From Adineta steineri (taxonomy: Eukaryota > Rotifera > Eurotatoria > Adinetida > Adinetidae): 64,000 nucleotides of DNA. Numbering within the stretch: the stretch's first letter is position 1; each line of letters starts with the position of its first letter. Shown piece by piece: positions 23,993-35,073 of this stretch. The stretch is taken from assembly GCA_905250115.1 (NCBI GenBank), contig CAJNOI010000331.1, positions 9,206-73,205 on the forward strand, given 5' to 3'. The position numbers were made by a program, and so were the translations under genes. Below the pieces are notes generated by a model. It was given only the letters and a program-made list of their open reading frames with translations. It did not search any database and was not told the origin of the DNA.

Positions 23993-25841
23993 TTATAAAT
24001 CTTCATGAGCTCCTTGTTCTTCTTCATCGGCTTCTTCTGTTTGTTCGCTCATCTAAAATATAACATTAGTTTTATTTCGAAATGTTTTTCCTATGATATA
24101 CATACCTCATCAGGGATTTTGCCAGCTTCTTTTCCATTTGAATCAATAAATTTGGTGAGACCTTCAAGAGTACGTTCACCATGATAATCAATAACTTCAT
24201 CGGAATCTTTTGGAAATAATCTAAAGACAAAAAATAGGTAAATCAATTAGCAAGTACACATATGGGAAACTTAGGATTGCATTTATCTTATTATAAAGTA
24301 TTAATATATCAAGAATCAATTTCAATTTTAATATTCTCTAATCTCGTCTTTATGTCAATATTTTAATACATACTTTATTGTTGGGAAACTTTGAATTTTA
24401 ATATCTTCAAGTTCATTAGCAGTAGCATCCATTTTAGCAATAACAATATCAGCATTATCTTTATATTTTTCACCTAATTGTTCATAAATAGGTGTTAATT
24501 GTTTGCAATGACCGCACCTGAAGAAGAAAAGAAATAGTTTTTTTTCTGTTTTTGAATATGAAATAGTCTTACCAAGGTGCAATAAATGTAACAAGTACGG
24601 TTTTCTTTTTATTAGTAGCAACTTCATGAAAATTTTTACCAACTAAAGTTTTAACTGGTGTTTTATCCCAATCTTCAGGAATTTCTTGTGTAAGTAAATG
24701 TGGTTTAAGTTTACCATTAAAGAAAGCATCAACAAAACTTGATAAAACTCCTGATGTAATATCGGATGATTCAGGTTTAAATTTGCTCATTTCATCTTTT
24801 AATGTAATTAAACGAACAGCTGGAACATCGGCTATTTTAAGACCAAAGAATTCAAGTACACGTTCATTTTCTTCATCATCTGAATCAATTGAAACGAAAA
24901 GTGTTCGTCCACGATATTGTTTTGCAGCAGTTTGAAATTCTTGTCGAAGTTTTTCATAATCATCACTCTTTTTGCTACCAAATAAAAGTACATGAACTTT
25001 AATATCACCACCAAAGATTTTTTGTGCTGTTTCAGCACTAAAATCGACAACAATTGGAAGTTGATTTGCTTGAATAAATTCTCGAATGGAATTTTCATCA
25101 ATTTTCGATGTCAGATCATTACGACCTTCGTCAAACTAAAATATATAAAAATTAAGTTATATATATATTAAAACAAAAGGAAAATATTACTTTTTTAAAG
25201 AGAACAATAGCATCTGATTTGACATCAAGTTCTTTAAGAACATCTTGATTTGATGTGATACCAAATGGAATACCATCAAGTGTTTTAGCTACTTGAAGAA
25301 ATGATGCAGCAGCATCACCATCTGTATCTTTAAAAGCACCGATGACAACAACATCATTGGCTTCTTTCAACTTGTTAAGATCATCAACAGTTTTTAATTC
25401 ATCAGCTGCTGGTCCAGTTTTCTTTTTTAACCAACTTACAATATCATCTTGTGAACGTCCACCGTTATATTCAAATGTTGTACCATCACTAAAGAATTTT
25501 ATTGTTGGATAACCTTTAACATCATATTTTTGTGCAAGATCTTGATCAACTGTTGCATCAACAGTAGCTAATTTAATATCACTACCAGAATCAGCTAATT
25601 GTTTAGCAGCAGCAGCATAAGCCGGTGTTAATGCTTTACAATGACCACACCATGGTGCAACAAATTTTACGAGTATATGTTTATTATTTTTAAGAGCATC
25701 ATCGAATGTATCTTTTGTAAGTGAAAGAACATTACTTCCTTCAGCATCTGCTGATGCATCATCACAACGAATACGTTTTGTTGTTTGTGCAAGAATAACT
25801 ATAACAGCTACAATTGCTGCTTGTGTAAAACCTGGAAACAT
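23993..25841 (-). CDS. P4HB: protein disulfide isomerase (two thioredoxin active sites)
   Basis: ER oxidoreductase that forms, breaks and rearranges disulfides during protein folding. Five exons in coding order, 25191-25841, 24573-25135, 24374-24517, 24106-24220 and 23993-24052, sum to 510 aa, close to the 508 of human P4HB. An N-terminal hydrophobic signal (residues 3-19) is followed by domain a with APWCGHCK (Cys65/Cys68), two thioredoxin-like domains without cysteine pairs, and domain a' with a second APWCGHCK (Cys406/Cys409), split by an intron inside the Trp codon. An acidic tail ends in HEDL, which resembles but is not identical to the KDEL/HDEL retrieval signal. Architecture a-b-b'-a' fits PDIA1 better than ERp57, although one-to-one orthology cannot be proved by eye. 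Confidence 0.95.
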
Positions 25842-27272
25842 TCTTTCGTTTTTCTTTTTTGTATTTGATAATCAAAATCGATACAATGATCTAAAAAAGA
25901 AAAGTTATTGAAAAATAAATATCTAACCTTGTCTTATATATAAAAACACTCAATAAGTGTATGTCTCGTTCTATGACTAGAGTAGAAGAAAAAAAATGAT
26001 CGATTCCACCATCCAAAATCAACCACGACAATATGCGTATTTCTGTAAATTACCCATCGTCGACGTGTTCTCTTTATATCTAACGTATATGGATAGAAGA
26101 AAAAAATTGGTATGAGGAGAGGTTAACGAACGAAAGAAATAATAACGAACGATTCTATATTTAGATAGAGGCTCGAAAGTATTACAATACCAATATGGAT
26201 GACAAATGTATCTTCGATATTTTTTCTCGTAGTATTTTTACATTTCATCTCATTATGTCAATTATTTAATAGATGTTTTTTACTTCAAAACTAATTTAAT
26301 AAATAAAAAAAAAGTATATAAAGCATTCTGATTGGTTAATATTTTAATGACTCATAGTGATCATCAGCAGGCAAGCTGACTGACTTATTTTATGACATTT
26401 ACTAAGAAAAACGCAATAATTCATTCTTACAATCTGTCCTCTGTTTGAACTATGAATATACGATTAGTAATCATTCTTTTTCTAAACTAAATAGTTTTCA
26501 ATTCGTAAGAAAAGAAAAACCTTCTCTTTCGTCTTTTATTATCAAATCATTTCATGTAGAAAAAAAGGTAGATAATTATAAATTTAGCAAGGCAAATGTA
26601 ACAATCTGTTATATAAATTCTTTCCATTTATTTGAAGAAGTTTATTACATAATAAATAATAGTCAGCATTGTAATTGAAAATATATGAGGGGGGTAAATA
26701 TTATTTTTTTTTTCAATTTAATAATTTAGTTGCACTAAAGTCTCCTTTTGTTTTTTTTCCTATTGTGGATATTTACTAACTGCGTTGTTCTCACCCTTTT
26801 CTTCTCGTTATTTTTAACCCCTTTTACTTCGTCTTTTTTTTCTTCTTATGTATTTGAACCTAGATATCGTTCGGCGCATAAACATTGCGAATAAAGTAAT
26901 TTTTCCTTTCTCTCTCTCTCTCTCCTTTTCTGTCTTTCTTCTTTAAAAGGAGAAAGAAAAATAAAAAGGAGAAACTTTGTCATTTATAAATATGACTCAT
27001 TCTTTCCTTTTTTTTTCCTTGTTAAAATCAGTTTACAATGAGAGTGTATGTAATCATTTACTCTATGAAGGTGCTGTGCAGTCAAGACGAAAATATCATA
27101 GCGAGGAATGTACTTTTCTTCTTTTCTCTGTCTTTCTCTTTCTCTCATTATCAATGTGAGTAAACAGACAGACGCACATAGAGCTTCACATACATACTCA
27201 AACACATTCATCGATAAGTAAAGCGAGAAATGAAATCAATGTTTGATTCTTTTAGATAGCTCATATCAAAAT
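25842..27272. other. divergent intergenic region between PDI and LAMP
   Basis: It should hold both promoters. There are poly-T and TC-rich runs (a CT dinucleotide tract near 26910-26925) and AT-rich sequence. Short frames here show no recognisable features. Confidence 0.5.
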
Positions 27273-28266
27273 ATGGTTTCAAAAATTATTTCAGCGCTTC
27301 TTCTGATCGGTAAGATTCTATTAGACATATATGTACCAAAATTACATAAAATTTATTTTAGCATGTCTATTTTTTATTTCATCAACTAATGTAAGATAAA
27401 ACAAAACTCGAAAGAAAAATACAAACAATTTCGTTACTTTTGTCCTTTTAGGCAATCAATCTTCCAGGTAATTACACATTGCCCAAAGACTCATCTGACA
27501 ACTTATGTTTCATTGCTCGATTTGATCTTGTACTTAATGTTGAATATGTAAAATCTGATGGGGTAAAAAAAAATTGAAAATTTCAATCATTATCTATTTT
27601 TTATTTCTTAGAAAAAAAATATTTCCATTATTCCATTAAATAATGAAACATTTCAGTTTTATGATGGAACATATGCACTTACTAAAACTCATACCCTTAC
27701 AATAACAATGTTAGATAATTTAACAACTATTACATTAGAATTTTTTCTTAATGAAAAAAATCAAACATCATTAACACGAGTTTATGGATCTGTTACAGTT
27801 GATAGTAATACAAAATATTTTCCAAATTCTAGTATTCATGCTCGTGGTCCACGTCCATTTGTAGCAAATGAATCGTTATTTAATGCTGATCGTGCACATT
27901 CTTATCGTTGTAATACACGAACAAAAATTGATAATTTGAAAACAGATGGAAATGGAAATGTTACAATTAAATCAATTGATATAGAAAATTTACGTATACA
28001 ACCATTTGTTGATAATATGAGTACATTTCATGATTATGGTGTTGGTATGTTAGATAAAAACAAAAAAAAAGATAAATGTTAATCTTCTTATTTCGTTTTT
28101 TTTTCTTTTCTTTTCTATAGAAGAAGTATGTACAATGGATCGATTTACAAGTTCAAATTTAATTCCAATTATTGTCGGTGTTTGTCTTGCCGTATTAGTT
28201 ATTGTTGTACTTGTTGCATATCTTATTGGTCGTCGACGAAATCGTAATGGATATCAAAGTGTTTAA
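27273..28266 (+). CDS. LAMP: lysosome-associated membrane glycoprotein (LAMP family)
   Basis: Type I membrane protein of the lysosomal limiting membrane. Five exons, 27273-27309, 27362-27390, 27452-27562, 27612-28044 and 28121-28266, give 251 aa. A signal peptide covers about residues 1-22. A single luminal domain has paired cysteines ([16 protein letters not shown] and EEVCTMD) and several N-glycosylation sites (NYT, NNET, NLT, NQT, NSS, NES, NVT). Then comes a membrane helix ([20 protein letters not shown]) and a short tail, [15 protein letters not shown], matching LAMP1 tails; GYQSV is a GYxx-phi lysosomal sorting signal at the very C-terminus. Vertebrate LAMP1/2 have two luminal domains; this one has one, closer to CD68/LAMP5-like size. 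The start is preceded by a TTTTAG acceptor at about 27255. Confidence 0.92.
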
Positions 28267-30650
28267 ATATGTAGCAATAAGGAATATGTGACATTTTCTT
28301 TTTTATTATTATTATTATTATTATTTTTTCTCTTTCTCATCGCGTTTAGAAATCTGAAGATTATTAAGCCATTTATTTCTCTGTTTTCTTTTTATGTACA
28401 AATTAACTAACCTTTTTCTTTTTAAATCAAGATCTGTATATGTCTGAACGATGATTAGAACTCATGATGAAGATGATGATGATTATTATGTACTTTTTTT
28501 TTCCTTTGTTGAAGAATAAACAGGCTGTTCTTTTTTTTCTTCTTTTTTAATTCTTTGAAGAAATATTTTCAAAGCACAATGAATCATAACAATTTTTTAA
28601 TTGAAAAGATAAATAGACACATGTGTTCTAATGATTACATCAGCTATTGGAGATTGTTCAAAAAGAATATTCGATATTGATAATTGTACAAGTATATATA
28701 TGAATCATTTTATCGACAAATATGATCGAGCATTAGTTAAAAGATAATTTATGTAACAAATCAATATGAATACATAAGAAATATTCGTATGTTTTCAGTT
28801 CTAGAAGATAGTTTAATTGTATCATTATAGAGCGGCTTTTATCGTATCCTGTGGTATAAAGGTATAGAAATACCAGAAAGAAATAATTTACATATGTTGA
28901 ATTCACTTTATTATCATTTTAACAGTTGTCACAAAATTCAATAGAAAAATCGATTAGTGTAAAAGGAACTATTTACGTATCTATCTTTCTTAAATAGTAT
29001 GAATTCAGTAGTTTTATTTTGTTCTGCAATTTAATGTTCATGTCTAGGATATAATCAAAAGAACATATGTCATCTGTAGTTTGTGCTGCTACATTGGTCA
29101 TCTATAGGAAGGCGTATGATGCCCTGTCGATCACATCTGTAACGAAGTCAAAAAAAACGCATGTATCGGTCACGTTTGAGACGAGGCTAAAAGAACATGT
29201 GCGGGTCACGTTTGTGACGAGGTTAAACGAACATTTGTCGGTCATGTTTGCGATGTTCTGTCGGTTACGTCTAAGAGGGGTAGCGAGTCGAAATTTCTAC
29301 CCCTTAACACTTCAACACTGCTTTCAGATCGTGTTTCACAAGTGTTAATAAAAGCATCATCGTCTTTAACTTCTCGCCTAGTATACATGTAGTAATAATA
29401 AGAATATGAGTAGAGTCAGCGAAAATTATAAATATATAAAAAATGATTTGTATTAAGTAAGACTGTTTTCGCTTAGCTATTTAATTTTAATTTCACTCTC
29501 ATCATCATTCGTATTTGCATTATTGCTTTTTGCTAAGTGCTATAACTTACAATTGTACTCACAATTAGACATTCCGTTTTGACTCTAATGTATATGAGAA
29601 GACGAGTGGCGATGATATGATCTCCCGAAAGATAATGATCATAACAATCTTCTCTGTTTATTTAACTATCAATGATAAAAAAATTATAGATCTTTGTTTA
29701 TTTAACCTTGGAGAAGTTCATATGCTAAATATTTAGTCTTTACTGATTCTCCATCTTTAAAATATAAACATTCAATTTTTCACCAGAAATCTACTAATTA
29801 TTACATATTTCGAGAATAGTTTGTTCAAAACTAGACGTAAACAAGTCAAATTAATTTCATAAATTAGGTTTAAAATGATATACATAATAACTATAAATAA
29901 CGTATAAATTCTCCTCGACACGATCATCGCTCAGCCAAAATAGTGAGATTCTTTTCTCTTTATCTCGGTAAAATAGTTTTTGAAGGCTCCCGTTTATCGA
30001 ATACTCATTTAATTTCAGAAGATGTACGCTTATTTTGAAAACAACTATTTCATCGTTATCTTTGTTTTAAACAAAACATTTAATATGTATTCGAAATTAA
30101 GAAACCCGTTAAGTTAGTCGACATCCTTTATTAATGATTTCTTTTATCAGAAAAAAAGAGAGAAATAATGTCTATTTATCAAAGAAAAAGAATGTAAATT
30201 GAAATTGGAAGCAGTAAAAGTATTTGCCATACGTTAATGAATGCAAATTTAAACTAATATAGTAAATAAAAATCAAGTATTTTGTAGTTATAAAGAAATA
30301 TGATCCTACAATGGTGAAATATATATGAAAGTTTAAGAAATAATCAATAAGAATTTTATAGAATGAAATCAAAATTTGTTTTGAAATAAAAGATAAAATA
30401 CTTGACATTCCATTCTATGAAATCAATAAATGAAGAGGAGAAAACGAACAAATGTTGTCTAGTTGATAGAAGAATATTTTATATCAAACTACTTGAAACA
30501 AATCATTGAAGTGTATTGATACTATCGATATGTTGTTTACATACAATCAAAATGAATTTTTCTATTTTTTTTTATAACAAAAAATGAATCATATGACCGT
30601 TCTAGACGAATGACAAATAAAATTTTTGTTCATTAGTTTTAATTCAGTTA
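28267..30650. other. convergent gene-poor region between LAMP and the BTB gene
   Basis: The first part is the LAMP 3' UTR with an ATT trinucleotide run near 28303-28325. Apart from the minisatellite at 29129-29263, I see only AT-rich sequence without a gene. Confidence 0.5.
29129..29263. repeat. diverged 36-bp minisatellite, GC-richer than its surroundings
   Basis: Units at 29169-29204 and 29205-29240 are both 36 bp and share GTCACGTTTG-GACGAGG-TAAA-GAACAT; a looser copy precedes (29129-29168) and a partial one follows (29241-29263). The open frame running through it (29067-29348) has no recognised domain, and I do not treat it as a gene. Confidence 0.6.
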
Positions 30651-31856
30651 TTAAACTATCGATAAATATTGATTTTCTAAATATTTTGCACGTACTTGAA
30701 ATATTCTCCATTTTATATTGTCTTCTAAATTTTTAAAATCATTCGATTGAATAATACTTGATATATTACAATATGATATTTTATTTAAAATCGCTTCACA
30801 ACATATTGTATCGTTTATATATAAAAATTCTCGAAACCAAATACATAAAATATCAATAATCGACGAAATTGATAAACATGTTCCATCTTCTTGTTTAATT
30901 AATTTATTATTTCTATTCTTATACATATTTATAATTTCAATTTTAGATAAATAAAATAATATAAATGTTCGACATGCGGATGAAAGAAAATCTATTTCAA
31001 ATCGATATGCTAGAAAAATTAAAAAATATATTTTTTGTTTTATATTAAATCTAGTTTTTACCAAGAATAAGTAATATTGTTACATTTTGATTATTAATGG
31101 TACAATGAAATTGTGGATATAAAAATCGAAGTAATTCAATCATTTCATTAGGTGATACATCAATAATTTCAATTGAATTAATAGTTTCATCTTGAATATA
31201 TTTATGAAAAACTTTTGATCCAATAGCTAACACACTTCTATCAACATATAATTGTTTATCTATAAGGCAGCTTTTATTTTTATATTGAATACATAATTGG
31301 GTCGAAAAATTATTCATCCACCTATATCTTCAATATATTTACTGTGCTACTAAATAGATCTAATTACTAGCCATGTATCGAACCCGAACGTTCGGTTTCG
31401 GGTGCATGCCTACTAATTATTGATTTCGGTAGCTCACAAGATTCTGGTTTTACAGTAATGTCATTGTGAAGAAAGTAAAATGAAAGGTCGGCGCACCTCC
31501 TACTATGTACCGTTAAAGCGGTATGAATATTACAAAAACAGAAAATTCAGTATTTCGCGTAGTTTTTTGTAATGCTCATAACTATTCACCGGAAGAGGAT
31601 TGGAAATGCGACGGTCCTTTATTTGCTCTCTTCATGATGACAGTACTGTAAAATCCGCTTAAAGTTTAGTAGTGCAGAAAACAAATGTGGATGAATAATT
31701 TCTTGATCCATTGTATGTATTCGAAATACCTTGAACAAGAAGTATTAAATCACTAAACGGATGCGGTTGAAAGAAAAATTCTTCTGCTGTATTAATAGAT
31801 TTCATTGAAATTGATTGTTGTTGATCACCACTAGATAAAATTTGTGAAGAAATCAT
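30651..31856 (-). CDS. BTB/POZ domain protein
   Basis: Three exons in coding order, 31730-31856, 31062-31259 and 30651-31009, join in phase to 227 aa. Residues 30-130 form a BTB fold: HPFSDLILLVQDKQLYVDRSVLAIGSKVF is split by intron 1, followed by IEIIDVSPNEMIELLRFLYP and ILLILAYRFEIDFLSSACRTFIL. The remainder is a helical extension like a short BACK region. There is no MATH, Kelch or zinc-finger partner domain. BTB proteins dimerise and often act as substrate adaptors for Cullin-3 ligases; that role here is inference. Intron 1 is unusually long at about 470 bp and holds the 31361-31420 palindrome, while intron 2 is about 50 bp. Similar lone-BTB proteins are common in nematodes and rotifers. 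Confidence 0.8.
31361..31420. mobile_element. 60-bp palindrome, truncated copy of the TAGxCATGTA foldback family
   Basis: The sequence folds back on itself around ACGTTCGG: the left half contains CTAGCCATGTATCGAACCC and the right half is its near reverse complement, reaching out to AATTA on both sides. The left arm nearly matches the left end of the larger element at 46022, so the two are one family. It lies in intron 1 of the BTB gene. Confidence 0.6.
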
Positions 31857-31957
31857 TGATAGACAAACAAAAGAATGAATAAAGCGCCACTAATATTTAT
31901 AATTTTTTTTTCTAATAAAAATGTATATGAATCAAAAATTATTTAATTCATGGTTTC

Positions 31958-32914
31958 ATGTTGTTGGCAATTCAAATTATGAAGAATATTATTCAAAATA
32001 CTAATACAAATGCAACAATAGATCGAGTAGAATGTGAGAGAAATAAATGTGAAAATGAATTAAGAAGAGTACGATATAGACTTGAGGAGTTATTATTGAG
32101 ACATACAAATGAAATAAAGAAAATAAATTGGATAGATCGATGGTGGCCATGTTGTCGACGATCGAATAAAACTAGATATTCAAATATTTTACGAACGACT
32201 CGAGATAAATACAACTATTTATTTCAATCACCACTTATTAGGTTTAATATTGATTATAATGAAGAATATTCGTAAGTCATTACTTTGTAGACATTCATCC
32301 GTATCAACACCTTATAACAATCGAACAGAGCATGATCTTCGCTTAACTAAAAATACTCTCGATCCAATTTATATATCATTATTCTTTAAAAATCTTGAAA
32401 CAAAAATCTTGACTTGTCTTTCTAATAATCAAAAGTAATCTTGTTATTTTTATTTAATGTCAAAATATTGCCAAGTTTTATTTTCAAGAATTGATAACAA
32501 TCAGTCAGATTCTGCTAGTATCATATCATCAACAGAAAATTATGAATCATCACCTATTTCCTTTATACCAACAGAGAGTGCATCTTTTTTGCCTATATCA
32601 CCATTGTCAAAGACAGAATCGATAGCATCATTAGAATCAAGTTCAAAATCTGCATTTCCTATTGGTAGATTGACATCTCAGATTGATCATACTGAACCTA
32701 GACATATTCCAAAGCAAGGTAAAGAAAAAGGTCGTTCTTTATTTAACCTTGATCCATGTTTTTATATCGTAGACATGCTAAACATAAATGAATACAAAAA
32801 ATCTCAACTGTAGGTTATTTAATATTATTATATCATGATTATCAACATTTGTTTATATGTCTTTGTAGAACAGTTCCTGTAGCTAAAATCTCCAAATCAA
32901 GTAGACTTTCATGA
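31958..32914 (+). CDS. uncharacterised 246-aa protein with a basic coiled-coil start
   Basis: Five exons, 31958-32241, 32291-32434, 32489-32718, 32773-32809 and 32869-32914, have GT-AG borders, introns of 49-59 bp and a total length that is an exact multiple of three. Residues 20-60 are highly charged and helical (DRVECERNKCENELRRVRYR), followed by WIDRWWPCCRRSNK. The middle is serine-rich and probably disordered (ISSTENYESSP, IASLESSSKSAF). There is no signal peptide or known domain. I do not recognise it. It is divergent from the BTB gene, with only about 100 bp between the two starts, so they probably share a promoter region. The consistent splice phases make a real gene likely; the exact start is uncertain, because an upstream ATG at 31921 lies in another frame. 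Confidence 0.55.
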
Positions 32915-33268
32915 GGTGAAATAATCGATTACTATGTTTATTTTTAGAAAAGTCAAAGAAAAAGAAAATTTTGGTTAATCGTAGAAAGAAATAAGTACTT
33001 ACAAAACACGAACATATTTTGTTTCATAACAAGTAAAAAGTAATTTATTTTACATTTTCTTTTACTCTATTATATATCCTGCTGTGTATACATAGGTGAA
33101 CGAAATAAATTGGAATATATTCATATTTTTCTTTTCATTGATTAGCCATCAAACAAATATATGGAAGATACGAACAGGTAAATCATTCGTGCTCAATAGA
33201 AATAGATATATATAGTGTATTTTGTTTGTATCGTGTACAGTTCGCACTTAGCTAGTATCTCTATTATA

Positions 33269-34199
33269 ATGAGTAGATCCGACAGTCGAATTTTTCTTAT
33301 ACATCGTTTCATCACTCGCTTTATATTACACAATAAGTATTATCGAAAAATAGATATTCTATCTCTCTATATGAATATATTAAGACCAGCACTTATCCAT
33401 TTTGCCATCATTTGATCACCGAGTCTAAAGTAGTCACTTCTCACAAATACCAATGTTGAACTAGATGAAAAACATTCATAATTAGCGGAATTATGTCCAT
33501 ATCCTGTTAGTACGAAAGTATACTTATGTGAAAGTTCTATTGAGTTAGTGATTAAACACGTATTCAACGTCGTTAGGAAAATGAAAAGTAAGAGATTGTT
33601 TCAAGAAACTTAGTACATCTTTAAGTTGTTAATCAAATTCAATGATCAAAAAAAGTGAGCTCGAAATTTGGAGTTTACGGATGTCTAGTTTTCAACGAAA
33701 ACCTCAGTTCAGAACTTGAACTGTCCGTTTCTGATTGCTCATGTAAATACTCTTGATTACTCTGAATCGACTAATGTTATTCAAGAAAAAAAACGTGGAG
33801 TTAAACTTTGGACTTTGTTGAAATACCACAAAGTCGTAAACTCCAAATTTCGAGCTCACTTTTTTTGACTGAATTCAATAGTCAAAAATATTGTCACCCA
33901 TTCACTTTAATCCTTCAACAATTGTGGTAAAGCATTTCGATAGTGACTATCAGCTGAATTATTTCTTAAGAAATCATTGTACGAATATGATTTACTATTG
34001 AATATTTTGAATAAAAGATTTTTTTCAATTCTAAACAAAATTTCATTTTATTTAAAGAATCAAACTTGTGCCACATTCTCCTTCCCGTTCAAAAACACGA
34101 TCACGTGAAGGTGTGATTTTTGCTTTTGGTTTATTTTTTGCAATATTTTTTCTGGGTTTTATCATTGGTCTTACGTTTGGTATATTCCTACGTCGTTGA
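33269..34199 (+). CDS. tentative two-exon small membrane protein (69 aa)
   Basis: Exon 33269-33336 and exon 34058-34199 join in phase. The second exon is the stronger evidence: after a TTATTTAAAG acceptor it encodes a basic stretch (SPSRSKTRSRE), a 22-residue hydrophobic helix (VIFAFGLFFAIFFLGFIIGL) and a final FLRR with a stop, a typical single-pass tail. The first exon gives a short basic start, MSRSDSRIF. The intron is 721 bp and carries the 33636-33879 inverted-repeat element. The link between the exons is inference: the second could belong to another upstream gene. No family is recognised. Confidence 0.3.
33636..33879. mobile_element. foldback MITE with 34-bp perfect inverted repeats and an 8-bp duplication
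   Basis: The arms 33646-33679 and 33835-33868 are exact reverse complements over 34 bp (TCAAAAAAAGTGAGCTCG at the outer end). The 228-bp element is bounded by AATTCAAT on both sides (33636-33643 and 33872-33879), a perfect 8-bp target-site duplication that suggests hAT-type transposition. The right end reads CAGTC from outside, near the CAG start of hAT termini; the left end lacks those first bases. Non-coding. Confidence 0.7.
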
Positions 34200-35037
34200 A
34201 AGATAAAATGTAATATCATTTCATGTTTATTCAATTCAAGTTATTTTTGTTTTTGTCTTTTCTATTATTTAATTAATATTAAAAATTCATTACATTTATA
34301 GATAATTGATTGTTACTTAATCATATATCTGTATGGATAAAATAAAGAAAAAATGTATTATACTCGACTGATATAGTTTCATAAATAACTAATGATCTAG
34401 ATAAAAATTCTCGTAATTGATTAGACGTTCTTTCTTTCTAATGTCTATTAATTGATATTTAGAAATAAAATTATGACATAAATAATTAAAAATCTAAAAT
34501 GATTGTAATTAATGAAAAACATGTTTAAGCAAACTATATGAAATAGTTGATTGAGGGAGAAAATATTTGATCTAAAGAATTCATGGCATTTCCTATAAGT
34601 ATTCTTAAGAGCTCTTCAATCAATGAATGTATGCTGTGCTCTCTTGATTAATACCCACCTTCTGTGAAAGTTCGATTAATTCATATTTATAGATCGTTAA
34701 TCAAGACGTTACTTGATAAAGGATTATATATGCACGAACACTTTTTTTCTTATTACATTAAACTTCCTAATTGTAAGAAAGAAGAGAGAAAATTTTCATT
34801 TTCTTTTTCTAATCTTTGCAGGTCTGTTTGAGATCTTCATTTCAACAAGTGTCATTCTACATAAATTCATAATCAAGCTTTTTTTCCTCAACAAAGTATA
34901 TAATTATTTCTACGGTTTTTAATGAGTTGTTTTCATTTCAAAGAACATAAATAACCTTGAATACGTTGATTTGCATGTTTATTTATATTATCTCAATCAC
35001 TTACAACCTTGAATACACCGTTATGATGTCTACGCGC

Positions 35038-35073
<36 letters not shown>

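Noticed and set aside
29067..29348. 93-codon open frame on the plus strand
   Set aside because: It runs through a tandem repeat, has a repetitive product and no recognisable domain or splice context.
32242..32290. A 19-bp intron (GTAAGT...TTGTAG) inside the 246-aa gene
   Set aside because: Too short for a spliceosomal intron. The upstream GTTTAAT donor gives a 49-bp intron of the usual size and keeps the frame.
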